DNA from: Sporolactobacillus shoreicorticis
GTDB lineage: Bacteria; Bacillota; Bacilli; Bacillales; Sporolactobacillaceae
Direction: 5' to 3'
DNA length: 64,000 nt
NCBI RefSeq assembly: GCF_024125445.1
Contig: NZ_JAMXWM010000025.1
Coordinates: 1 to 64,000 of the forward strand
Shown: piece by piece, positions 9,083 to 16,674 of the stretch
Layout of the letters: every line of letters begins with the position of its first letter
Numbering within the stretch: position 1 is the stretch's first letter
Program-made: the position numbers and the translations under genes
Notes under the pieces: model-generated
Databases searched by the model: none
Seen by the model: only the letters and a program-made list of their open reading frames with translations
Told to the model about the DNA's origin: nothing

Positions 9083-9635
9083 TTATTTACCTACCGCGAT
9101 TCCATGAAAATGGCTGATTTCCACGTTATCCGGTTTGCTCGCAATCAATATCTTTTTTCCGTTTTTCTTTTCTAGCTTTAACGTCTGAGTCAACTTTCTG
9201 AAAGTCTGAGTTCCGTCGCCACGTAACGTAACCTTATTTAAATATAAAATATTGTTTTTAATGACTGCCTGACTTGATTTTACAGCGCCTGCAAGTGCGA
9301 CGGGATGAAGGTTATAGTAAATATAATTTTTCGTAATTAATAGTTGATACATTGTGTAAGTACTCTTCTTACCAAAATACCATGAGCCCTCAAACTGTTT
9401 ATACGTCGCAACCCGTGATTTCGATAGATTGGCGACATTGATATAGCCAACTGTTTTGTGATAAGTGACGCGATCCAAATCATGGGCAGGTTTATGACGT
9501 AAATAAAATTTTGTATTGGTAGGAAGATCTTGAATCATTTTAGTTTCCTGCTTATCCTTGTAAATCCTCGTTCCTTGCACAGTATAAAAAACGGTAGGTT
9601 TCGGCGCTACAGCCGATGACGATGACGAAAAGAAC
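9083..9635 (-). pseudogene. Secreted-protein gene, 3' part (split by transposon)
   Basis: An open frame runs from the transposon edge to the stop at 9083. It lacks its own start: reading upstream from the apparent GTG at 9580 the frame stays open through FFSSSSSAVAPKP until the transposon end. The missing 5' end is at 16683-16738 on the other side of the element; joined, the two give about 202 residues starting MKKCYSAFLLATILFLSC, a signal peptide with a Ser-rich, AVA-type cleavage region. The mature part is Lys/Tyr-rich with short beta-like motifs (KFYLRHKPAHD, VGYINVANLSK) that hint at an SH3b/GW-like wall or surface protein. No family is recognised. A product from the GTG at 9580 would have no export signal. 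Confidence 0.82.
9628..9635. repeat. Target-site duplication, left copy
   Basis: AAAAGAAC immediately outside the left TGT end; an identical copy is at 16675-16682 outside the right ACA end. Tn552/Tn7-like elements usually duplicate 5-8 bp. Confidence 0.88.
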
Positions 9636-9690
9636 TGTTACTTTTAAAATTAAATTGCACATCTATGAAATATTAACCTGCACATCAGAG
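9636..9690 (+). repeat. Left terminal inverted repeat
   Basis: The left end starts TGTTACTTTTAAAATTAAAT. It carries two transposase-site-like copies of TGCACATC, starting at TTGCACATC (9655) and CTGCACATC (9678), 23 bp apart. It pairs with the right end at 16620-16674 with a few mismatches. Confidence 0.85.
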
Positions 9691-9708
9691 TATTATGATT
9701 ATAGATGG

Positions 9709-10273
9709 TTAATTTCTCATTTTTGAGAATGATTTCCTTTTATATCTTGCTAATGTACTCTCACTTATTCCAGTGATTTCAGCTACTTCACCGAATGAAG
9801 AAAATGTAAGAAGAGATAGTGCGTATTCGATCTGTTGATCATTAAATTTTCTTGGTCTTCCTTCGCGAAACCCTTCATGTTTCCTTGCTTGTTCTTTACC
9901 TTCCTGCGTTCGTGTAATTACGAACTCTCTCTGCACGAGTAAATGCACAGAAAATCTTAAAAATATGCTCCCCGTCTGGCGTACTATCCATAATACCCAT
10001 ATTTAATATATTAACTGTTACTTGCATATGAAACAGGTTACTGACTATTGTCATTGCCTTTGAGTAACTGCGTGCAAAAGAGTCAAGTTTTGGGACGACT
10101 AACGAATCACCACTTTTTAAACGTGAAAGAAGAATTTTGAAATTTGATAAATCCTGCTTTAACTCAGACGTTCTATCCAAAAAAATTTCAGTACATCCAG
10201 CAGAATGTAACATTTGATACTGCTTCTCCAAACTTTGAGATTGCAGAAAAACGCGGACATAACCATAGATCAT
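9709..10273 (-). pseudogene. Serine resolvase (TniR/BinR-like), inactivated
   Basis: A serine recombinase gene begins at ATG 10273 after GGAGGG (MIYGYVRV). It is broken twice. The catalytic Ser expected right after YxRV is replaced (YVRVFLQSQS). A one-base deletion around 9930-9945 shifts the frame after FCAFTRAER, and the rest (REFVITRTQEGKEQARKHEG, then a helix-turn-helix ending SESTLARYKRK) is read in another frame to 9709. The order (immediately inside the left end, after the AAA+ gene) is that of resolvases in Tn552-like elements. Confidence 0.82.
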
Positions 10274-10290
10274 CGTATCACCCTCCGAAT

Positions 10291-11072
10291 TCATTTTATT
10301 CCCAGTGTCAGGCTGTCCCGTGCAGCGTTGACAACATCCAATGAAATAGATTGAAGGTTATTTATCTCAAGAATCCTCTCAATTTGTGCAAAGAGACGGT
10401 GGATCAATCTAAAGTTACCATTTGTTATTCTTATGATACCTGAGATTGCCTCATAGTCGGAAAAGTCCTCTAATCTCACAGACAATCCCAATTCATGCCA
10501 TTTATACTCTAGGATGTGATGTGCCTCATCCTTGCTTAAACGGTCAAATTCATGTGCAAATCCTATCCGTGAATATAATTGAGGATAACGCGATAAACGT
10601 TTTTCGATTCCAGGCATTCCGACAAAAATTATCGCCAGTTCATGTTGATCATAAATATCTCGAAGTTGCTCCAGACCTTGCATCTTTAATCGATCAACTT
10701 CATCAACAATAATCAAAGAAATATTTTCAAAATGATTGTGTGAATACTTTTCTTCTGCTCCAAATGTTTTCACACGATACGCTGCAATTCTTTCAATATC
10801 ACCAGTCATTCGTGTTGCACGAATAGCTGGTGCTGTATAGAAAACGATCTGATGATCAAGGATTTTCTTGTCTACGGTCTCAACTACTTGTGGAGCGGTT
10901 TTAAGTGTTGATCAATATAGTCCCAATCCGAATAATACCTTGAAGAAAGTGTCTTCCCAACTCCTGGCAAGCCATAGCAAATCCCAATGTACTGATATTT
11001 AATACATGCATCGCAAAATTCAGCAAAACGTTTATATTCCTTGGTTTCGATAAAACTTATTTTTTTATTCAT
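10291..11072 (-). pseudogene. TniB/TnsC-like AAA+ transposition ATPase, frameshifted
   Basis: The 5' part (from ATG 11072) gives MNKKISFIETKEYKRFAEFC and a Walker A GLPGVGKT, then stops at 10884. The 3' part continues in a second frame with PQVVETVDKKILDHQIVFYT upstream of 10809, Walker B-like LIIVDEVDRL, and the AAA+ tail to 10291. The two frames meet in an A-run near 10905-10912, where one base is missing. Full length would be about 260 residues, normal for TniB. TniB-type ATPases choose the target and activate the transposase, so loss should cripple the element. Confidence 0.82.
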
Positions 11073-11114
11073 TGAGGTACCTCTTCAATTTTGTTTTTTT
11101 CGGCTTTTTATCAT

Positions 11115-12503
11115 TCACATTAGACTGTCCTGTTGTTTAAGTACAATTTCCTCTACAACCGTTTTAGCGCTATCGATTTGCTTTTTTAGATCACATCTTC
11201 TTTTATTTCGAGCAGAGATAATATCTTGTATATCTACGGTGTAATCGGATATTTCTGGAGAGATAGCTGTGCAAAGGAATTCATTATGATAAAAAACACG
11301 TATTTCGGCCAGATCTCTTGGATCATAACGAATCAATACCATTTCACCAACATAAGCAGCCAAATTAGTATTTAAGTATTTTAATCCTTGAAAGTGTATC
11401 CCATCTTGCTGAACCTTCCTCGCCTTTGTGACATTCAATAAAAGTAGATCAAGACTTTCTAGGCTTTCCGGTAAATTGGGTAAAAATCCTGATTCATTCC
11501 ATGAGATAATCGGCATTTTTTTCGTCGTACCGTGAATGCGATGATGATAATTATGAATAATGAAATATTGAACAGCATCCTCAAGTTCTTTGAAGGTTAG
11601 TAGAGAAGCGTTATCTTCCTGACCAATATAGCCGGGAAGATCCTGAAGAAGAAGTTGATTAACTGTAGAAAAAAAACGTTCTATTTTGCCACGGTTACGG
11701 GGAACACCAATTGATGAAAAAATTAAATTTATTTTTAAATCAATGGCAACCTGTTCAAGGTGATTCGACGTAAAATCAGAGCCATGGTCTGTATAAAAAT
11801 TCTCTGGGATACCGCAAATAGGCCAATCTTTATTTTTCTTTTGCCATATCGCTTGATGAAATGCTAAAGAGGTCTGCATTGCTGAAGGATCGTGAAAAGA
11901 TAAAAAGTAACCAGCAATTGCTCGACTGTAGTCATCCATGATTATAGTCAACCAAGGCCTCTGCGGATTTCCCTTTTCGTTTAAAACAAAAATATCTAAA
12001 AGAGTGTGATCTGCTTGCCATATTTCATTAGGAAATATAGCCCGTCTTGTATGGATTAAATGATATTCGTTCTTATATTTCTTGGTTCCTTCAAACGCAA
12101 GTTTTTTCATTCCAGGCGTTAGCGATTTAGACACAGCCATTACCTGATAATAGCTTGGCTGCTCTAAATGATTTTGTTCGCAATACGTACATACCTTTCT
12201 GTAGATGGAGGCTACAGAGTTCCTTTTATGTTGAAGAATCAGTCTTTCTATTTGCTTTTTGACTTGTGAATCCACCCTTATGATTTCTGCGTCATTTCGT
12301 TTTTTTCGTACAAGATCTTTTAAACCAAGTTTCTCATAACTGCTGACCCAATAATGCAATGTTCTTCTCGAAATGCCAAATTCCTTTGATATTGCCTGTA
12401 GTTTCTTTTCATTCGTAAGATACGGAGAAATAATAGTAAACTTTTCCACAGCAGCTTGTCTTTGTTCATCCGAGAAGAATGTAGGTGGAGGAGGCTCTTG
12501 CAT
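11115..12503 (-). CDS. DDE transposase, TniA/TnsB-like with Mu C-terminal domain
   Basis: The protein is intact at 462 residues. The N-terminus has a helix-turn-helix (KKLQAISKEFGISRRTLHYW, about 34-52). The rve integrase core has D165 (WQADHT), D239 (YTDHGSDF) and E275 (RGKIERFF), a D-x-DD35E triad. A Mu-type beta-barrel C-terminal domain follows (about 350-410: YVGEMVLIRYDPRDLAEIRVF). This is the transposase of Tn552/Tn5053-type elements, cutting TGT...ACA ends. The gene starts 31 bp after the second resolvase and precedes the broken TniB-like gene by 42 bp, presumably one transcript. Confidence 0.9.
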   Translation of the reverse strand: MQEPPPPTFFSDEQRQAAVEKFTIISPYLTNEKKLQAISKEFGISRRTLHYWVSSYEKLGLKDLVRKKRNDAEIIRVDSQVKKQIERLILQHKRNSVASIYRKVCTYCEQNHLEQPSYYQVMAVSKSLTPGMKKLAFEGTKKYKNEYHLIHTRRAIFPNEIWQADHTLLDIFVLNEKGNPQRPWLTIIMDDYSRAIAGYFLSFHDPSAMQTSLAFHQAIWQKKNKDWPICGIPENFYTDHGSDFTSNHLEQVAIDLKINLIFSSIGVPRNRGKIERFFSTVNQLLLQDLPGYIGQEDNASLLTFKELEDAVQYFIIHNYHHRIHGTTKKMPIISWNESGFLPNLPESLESLDLLLLNVTKARKVQQDGIHFQGLKYLNTNLAAYVGEMVLIRYDPRDLAEIRVFYHNEFLCTAISPEISDYTVDIQDIISARNKRRCDLKKQIDSAKTVVEEIVLKQQDSLM

Positions 12504-12534
12504 AGAAAGGCTCCCTTCATATTTTGGTAGGTAC

Positions 12535-13104
12535 TTAGGATATAACCCGTTCTTGATTCAAGTAACGGTATAAAGTTGCTCGACTAATACCCGTCATTTC
12601 TACAATTTCTTTAACACTGTATTGTTCTGAACGATACAAATTGACTGCTCTGTTAATATCACGCGAGTTAACTTTTGGACGGCCACCTTTACGGCCACGT
12701 GCTCTGGCACTTTTTAATCCCTCTTTAGTTCTTTCGACAATCAAATCCCTCTCAAATTGACTGAACGCTTGAAATACAGTCATCATGAGACGTCCTTGTG
12801 GTGTCGATGTATCGAAACTTTCTTTGATACTATTTAATTTGACATGTTTTTCTTCAAAATAGCCCACAAGTTCAATTAGATCTTTTGTGCTTCGTCCTAA
12901 CCGTGAAAAGCTTTCCACAACGACAACATCTCCCGGACGCAATTTATCTTTTAGTCGATTAAGTTGTGGCCGATCAGCTTTTGTTCCTGTCATTTTTTCT
13001 GTCAGTACCTCATTACAATTATATTTTTTTAGTAAGTCAAGTTGTCGTGCTAAATCCTGTTGACGTGTACTTACTCGAGCATAACCATAAACATAAGATT
13101 CCAT
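12535..13104 (-). CDS. Serine resolvase, intact
   Basis: This is a 189-residue small serine recombinase. It keeps the catalytic Ser12 (YGYARVSTRQQD), the conserved ESFSRLGRSTKDL and FSQFERDLIVERTKEGL blocks, and a C-terminal helix-turn-helix (YSVKEIVEMTGISRATLYRY). Its C-terminal start RARGRKGGRPKV is typical of Tn3/Tn552-type resolvases. The ATG at 13104 is chosen because AAGGTGG lies upstream and MESYVYGYARVS is the usual N-terminus; the frame is open to 13173. It may resolve cointegrates in place of the dead resolvase near the left end. The ribosome site sits inside a hairpin. Confidence 0.9.
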   Translation of the reverse strand: MESYVYGYARVSTRQQDLARQLDLLKKYNCNEVLTEKMTGTKADRPQLNRLKDKLRPGDVVVVESFSRLGRSTKDLIELVGYFEEKHVKLNSIKESFDTSTPQGRLMMTVFQAFSQFERDLIVERTKEGLKSARARGRKGGRPKVNSRDINRAVNLYRSEQYSVKEIVEMTGISRATLYRYLNQERVIS

Positions 13105-13111
13105 AATAAAA

Positions 13112-13150
13112 AACCACCTTCTGGCTTTAATAATAGCACAAAGGGTGGTT
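13112..13150 (-). promoter_or_regulatory. Hairpin covering the resolvase ribosome site
   Basis: On the minus strand AACCACCCTT (13141-13150) pairs with AAGGTGGTT (13112-13120), leaving a 20-base loop, and is followed by TTTTATT and the ATG. AAGGTGG is also the ribosome site of the resolvase, so folding would hide it; the T-run could make it terminator-like. Confidence 0.6.
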
Positions 13151-13222
13151 ATAGAGATATAGTTTATGAGCAATGTTTTAATACATGAAATTCAACGAAA
13201 TAGCTGTAACTTATGACAAAAA

Positions 13223-13255
13223 GAAAAACGTCTCAAAAACAATCGTAATCGAGAC
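13223..13255 (-). terminator. Weak terminator-like structure after the RiPP operon
   Basis: Minus-strand GTCTC (13251-13255) pairs with GAGAC (13230-13234), followed by GTTTTTCTTTTTG, 40 bp past the MFS stop. The stem is short and the loop long, so this is tentative. Confidence 0.45.
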
Positions 13256-13295
13256 AAATAGATCTTATTGATAGCCCTTCTTAAGACGTTAGAAC

Positions 13296-14564
13296 TTACT
13301 TTGGAAAATTGTTTTTTTCTTCATTCGTAAACTTTAAAGTATTAACTCTTCCTAGCAAGAAGATTAGTGGAACAATTATTATTGCTATGCACGCCATTTC
13401 ATAAGTATTTATTAGATTATAAACAATTGCCAAGTTAGCTAACCAAAGGGACAGTGGTTGAAATACAAAGTCAATGAAGTCCAATATCCCAGATATTTTC
13501 CCTAATACATTCCCTGGAACTGTTTGGTTTAGAAACACTATACTGGTAGAGCGCTGATAACTCATTAAAATGCCAAGAAATATTAAACCAATTATAAACA
13601 AAATTTCAGACGGAAATATAAAGAAGATTATAGTAAACGAAAACATAATCGATGAATAAATAAATACTCTAAGCTTTTTTGGTGGGAATATGCCTAATAG
13701 AAGACTTCCAGCTAAAAGACCATACTGCCAGATAGGGGTGACCATTCCATATACATATGAATTCACGTGCATACTATTAATTAACTCATGTGGGACAATA
13801 ACATCTTGAATTCCAGTCATTGTTATCCCAATAACGATACTTGCTATTATAAAAACATGTATATATGAATTATGGAATAAAAGTTGCATCGATTCCTTAA
13901 CTTCCTCAATAGATCCCCTACTTTTTTTATTAATTATTACACGATCATCTTTTACATTTTTTTCTTTAATTAATAATAACGGAAACGATGCAAATAAATA
14001 AAATAACCCAATCAAATACCATAGTGAATAAGAGTTAATATTGCTCAATACAGCACCTGAGATGAAAGGAATAATTAAAAATATGAATTGCCCAGACGAC
14101 TGTAGTGTTGCAACACCATGTGGAATTTCTGAGTTAGTTAATATTCGTTTTGGTATTACATTAGTCGCTATTGAAGCTGCTCCTCCAAAAAAACCTAAAA
14201 TCGCTCCTAATAAGAATGAGCCTCCATATGACGTAAGAAGGCCAAGTGGGGTCATAACCGCTATTAACGATCTAAATACTTCACAAAATAGTAAACTTAA
14301 TTTTGGACCATATCGATCAATAAAAAATCCAGATAAAATTGATCCTATTGCTAAAAACAAAGTATAAATCGTCAGATAATATGCTAGTAATGAGGAACTA
14401 GAATGTTCAATTTTCAAAATCTGCCATGGTATGACAATAGGGATAATGTTAGTTACCAAGCGACTCATACTTCTACTAAGAGTAAATGCGCGCATATTTT
14501 TGTTTTTGAGTGTACTTTTCCAATTAGCCCATGAATCTCTAATCCTATTCACAATTATCCACAC
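13296..14564 (-). CDS. MFS exporter of the streptide-type cluster
   Basis: This 422-residue protein has about twelve hydrophobic segments. The loop after the second carries an MFS motif A (FFIDRYGPKLS). It resembles MFS drug/peptide exporters of the MFS_1 group. It lies 42 bp after the radical SAM gene and in the same direction; the streptide operon of streptococci also has a transporter as its third gene, so export of the finished cyclic peptide is the likely job (inference). The start is uncertain: a GTG at 14564 with a poor ribosome site, or a second GTG at 14552. Base composition matches the rest of the element. Confidence 0.82.
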   Translation of the reverse strand: MWIIVNRIRDSWANWKSTLKNKNMRAFTLSRSMSRLVTNIIPIVIPWQILKIEHSSSSLLAYYLTIYTLFLAIGSILSGFFIDRYGPKLSLLFCEVFRSLIAVMTPLGLLTSYGGSFLLGAILGFFGGAASIATNVIPKRILTNSEIPHGVATLQSSGQFIFLIIPFISGAVLSNINSYSLWYLIGLFYLFASFPLLLIKEKNVKDDRVIINKKSRGSIEEVKESMQLLFHNSYIHVFIIASIVIGITMTGIQDVIVPHELINSMHVNSYVYGMVTPIWQYGLLAGSLLLGIFPPKKLRVFIYSSIMFSFTIIFFIFPSEILFIIGLIFLGILMSYQRSTSIVFLNQTVPGNVLGKISGILDFIDFVFQPLSLWLANLAIVYNLINTYEMACIAIIIVPLIFLLGRVNTLKFTNEEKNNFPK

Positions 14565-14606
14565 TTTCTTTTGCGATATTTAAATCATTCAAAACAATTA
14601 ATGAAT

Positions 14607-15992
14607 TTATACGATGGTTACGTCCTCTTTTCCATGTTTAATTAGATTGTCTCTAATTTGACATCTTGTATCTCCTGACCACATATCACCAGTCGTTACA
14701 TAGTTGAGCGCTGGACATCCGCCGTGACAAAAATATTCAAACTTGCAACTATTGCAAAATATATCCTTTGTCTTTCCTGACCTAAGTATTTTAAATACCA
14801 AAGAGTTTAGCCAAATATTTTTGATTGAACTTTCAAAAACATTCCCCGCACTAAATTTATTTTTATCAAACAACGCACATCCTAGCATGGTCCCATCGTT
14901 CATAATTTCTAATCTTGTTTGGGCTGCAGAACAACCACTTTTCAAAATTTCGTAGGGTGACTTGGGAATATTAGACTTTTGTAATTGCTGATCTCCTGTC
15001 CAAAGTTGGCATCCCTCTAGTCTATAATTTATGGCATCGTTATATTTTTCTTTAATGTATTTTTTGACTTTACTTGAGATTTCCCGATTTTCTTTTAGTG
15101 AGAATCCTTTAATTTCAACTTGATTTATATTCGCAAAAGCGCCCATGGAAAACTCATATAATCCTTCTTTAACAGCAAAATCAACTAATTGATATATACC
15201 ATCAATAGTTTTTGGTAATGCCAGTGTATGAATCCCACAATCAATTCCTACCTCACGACAATTTTCAACAAAACTCACTGTCTTTTCCCATGATCCATAA
15301 GTTAATTCTTTGTGTCTATCATCTAGAGATTGTAAAGATACTTTTAAGGTCAAATTGTGATATTTCTTAAGGTGATCGATAATACTTGTACTTAAAATAC
15401 TTCCATTAGTAGTAATATGCGTTTTTTGACCAATTGCATCAAGATAATCTAACATATTCCAAATATCTGGATAAAGTAAAGGCTCACCACCAAGTATGGT
15501 TAAATATGGAATCTTTAATTTCTTTATTTCATTTAAAACAGGAATCCATTGGTTCATGGGATAAACGACTTTTTTATCATCCCATTTTTCCTGAGAGACA
15601 AAACAAAATTTACATTTCAAATTACAAACCATACCTGGATATAACGATACGTTGACAGGAGCAGATAAAAAATCAATTTTTTTAACCTCCTCTTTCTCTT
15701 TCTTGAATTTATTGATTGTTAAATCAGTTAAACAATGGTACTTATGTTTTGCTGGTCTTAAAAAATTATCCAATTCTGAAATTGCATCCGTAATAATATC
15801 TTGGGCAATATCCTGTTGGTACAAAGCTGAAAGGATAACAGCTTGCTGCGAAATATCATTGGTAAGTTCAAATAACAGTAGTAAGTCTGTAGTAAAATCA
15901 TTAATTTCAAATTCACCCTTATTAATTACTATAATTAATCCACCCCAAAATTCTCTTCTAACGATTACATCATTTTTCAATTGAAATAACAA
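14607..15992 (-). CDS. Radical SAM/SPASM peptide maturase, StrB-like (KxxxW cyclase)
   Basis: The radical SAM motif CNLKCKFC binds a 4Fe-4S cluster (Cys 123, 127 and 130 counted from the TTG start); ILGGEPLL and KVSLQS are further core motifs. The C-terminal SPASM domain is complete: C-x12-G-x4-C, then C-x2-C-x5-C-x3-C (CNSCKFEYFCHGGC) and a final TRC. The N-terminal 90 residues are a small separate domain that may bind the leader peptide. The gene follows a 31-residue precursor ending KGDGW, the motif StrB crosslinks Lys-to-Trp in streptide, so the same chemistry is inferred. TTG at 15992 is preferred because AAAGGAG stands nine bases ahead; ATG at 16022 has no ribosome site and lies right after a hairpin. 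Confidence 0.85.
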   Translation of the reverse strand: MLFQLKNDVIVRREFWGGLIIVINKGEFEINDFTTDLLLLFELTNDISQQAVILSALYQQDIAQDIITDAISELDNFLRPAKHKYHCLTDLTINKFKKEKEEVKKIDFLSAPVNVSLYPGMVCNLKCKFCFVSQEKWDDKKVVYPMNQWIPVLNEIKKLKIPYLTILGGEPLLYPDIWNMLDYLDAIGQKTHITTNGSILSTSIIDHLKKYHNLTLKVSLQSLDDRHKELTYGSWEKTVSFVENCREVGIDCGIHTLALPKTIDGIYQLVDFAVKEGLYEFSMGAFANINQVEIKGFSLKENREISSKVKKYIKEKYNDAINYRLEGCQLWTGDQQLQKSNIPKSPYEILKSGCSAAQTRLEIMNDGTMLGCALFDKNKFSAGNVFESSIKNIWLNSLVFKILRSGKTKDIFCNSCKFEYFCHGGCPALNYVTTGDMWSGDTRCQIRDNLIKHGKEDVTIV

Positions 15993-16033
15993 AGTAATTA
16001 TCTCCTTTAATTTATTATTCATATTATTGAAAA

Positions 16034-16073
16034 AGGGCTACCTCAAGAGAAAAACTAATCTCAAGGCAGCCCT
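16034..16073 (-). terminator. Terminator/attenuator between precursor and maturase genes
   Basis: On the minus strand AGGGCTGCCTTGAGA pairs with TCTCTTGAGGTAGCCCT across a loop of about eight bases, followed by TTTTTC. It starts 11 bases after the precursor stop. A leaky terminator here would give much more precursor mRNA than enzyme mRNA, a common arrangement in RiPP operons. Confidence 0.82.
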
Positions 16074-16083
16074 AAATCAATAC

Positions 16084-16179
16084 TTACCATCCATCACCTT
16101 TTGCCATTACAGAAACATTCATTACTTCGCCGAGGTCAACCTTCTTAACTTTGACTTCAACTTTTTGATTCTTAGCCAT
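16084..16179 (-). CDS. Streptide-type (KxxxW) cyclic peptide precursor
   Basis: This small gene encodes 31 residues. The leader is Lys/Val-rich (MAKNQKVEVKVKKVDLGEVM) and the peptide ends NVSVMAKGDGW at the stop codon. KGDGW is identical to the crosslinked motif of streptide (core AKGDGWKVM), in which Lys2 and Trp6 are joined by a radical SAM enzyme. Unlike StrA, nothing follows the Trp. An AGAGGTG ribosome site lies seven bases before the ATG. The radical SAM enzyme gene is next downstream. No Cys, Ser/Thr-rich core or GG cleavage site suggests another RiPP class. What is seen: motif, size, ribosome site and neighbours. What is inferred: the crosslink and release between Met and Ala. Confidence 0.9.
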   Translation of the reverse strand: MAKNQKVEVKVKKVDLGEVMNVSVMAKGDGW

Positions 16180-16248
16180 TGTTAACACCTCTTTTCATTA
16201 ATTCTATTTTTAATCTAATACTTTTTGGGATTACTTCAATAATATTTT

Positions 16249-16310
16249 TGAATGTTCATGGATATTTAAATGAATATTCACATATTATCCATTTGTTTAT
16301 AATAAAGCAA
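16249..16310 (-). promoter_or_regulatory. Promoter and double palindrome upstream of the RiPP precursor
   Basis: A plausible sigma-A promoter reads TTGCTT (16305-16310), 17 bp, TAATAT (16282-16287). Just downstream are two near-identical 10-bp palindromes on the minus strand, TGAATATTCA (16271-16280) and TGAACATTCA (16249-16258), with centres 22 bp apart. Placed over the start site and leader they look like a dimer-pair operator. No regulator gene is found inside the element. Confidence 0.6.
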
Positions 16311-16359
16311 AAAATCAAATGCTTTTAATATGTAATTTAAAATGTTTAATATGGGAGTG

Positions 16360-16600
16360 GACTGATGGAAGATAAGTTTTTAGTTTATTTGTGCATTATT
16401 TCTCGTGTAAAGAAGAATTCTCATTATGTATAAACATGAGAGTAAAGAGCAAGCAAGAAAACATGAAGGATTTTTGCAAATAAAGGGGCTTAACAGTCAA
16501 CAGATTGACTATCTAAAGCTGAAATAACTGGGATAAGTACAAGTACGCTGGTAAGATATAAAAGAAACTTTCCTCATGATTAGAACATTGATCATTTTGA
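16360..16600 (+). pseudogene. Resolvase 3' remnant at the right end of the transposon
   Basis: The sequence is a diverged copy, in opposite orientation, of the resolvase next to the left end. Matching stretches include TGTGCATT(A)TTTCTCGTG, AGCAAGCAAGAAAACATGAAGG, CAACAGATTGACTA and the final AAGATATAAAAG. Several stops and indels break it (for example TAA after DGR). The likeness runs on into the terminal repeat, so about 310 bp of the right end is an inverted homologue of the left end. The rest of 16180-16360 holds the RiPP promoter and operator. Confidence 0.82.
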
Positions 16601-16619
16601 TTTATCATTATTTATCCAA

Positions 16620-16674
16620 ATTGACGGTGCAATATTTTATTTTATAGGTGTGCAATTTAATATTAAAAATAACA
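16620..16674 (-). repeat. Right terminal inverted repeat
   Basis: Read inward on the minus strand the end is TGTTATTTTTAATATTAAAT then TTGCACACC (16647-16655) and TTGCACC (16626-16632), again 23 bp apart. It matches the left end at most positions. Confidence 0.85.

Larger units (their letters stand above)
9636..16674 (-). mobile_element. Tn552/Tn5053-like transposon carrying a streptide-type RiPP operon
   Basis: This 7,039-bp element begins TGTTACTTTT and ends AAAAATAACA. Its ends are imperfect inverted repeats and it is bounded by an exact 8-bp duplication. All intact genes read leftward: RiPP precursor, radical SAM enzyme, MFS exporter, serine resolvase, DDE transposase, AAA+ ATPase (frameshifted) and a second, dead resolvase. 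The gene set TniA/TniB/TniR without TnsA or TniQ places it with Tn552/Tn5053-type elements in the wider Tn7/Mu group. It is visibly richer in A+T than the host genes on either side. With TniB broken, self-transposition is doubtful. Confidence 0.9.

Noticed and set aside
9083-9580. A complete 165-residue gene starting at GTG 9580
   Set aside because: The frame is open upstream into the transposon edge and continues on the far side with a signal peptide; the GTG has no ribosome site.
10900-10915. Programmed -1 frameshift in the TniB-like gene at TTAAAAC
   Set aside because: The in-frame reading is C-TTA-AAA, which does not allow re-pairing of the P-site tRNA; TniB is not known to need frameshifting.
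12535-13104. A separate insertion sequence (IS607-like) around the intact resolvase
   Set aside because: No orfB/TnpB gene or own ends are seen; it fits as part of the larger transposon.
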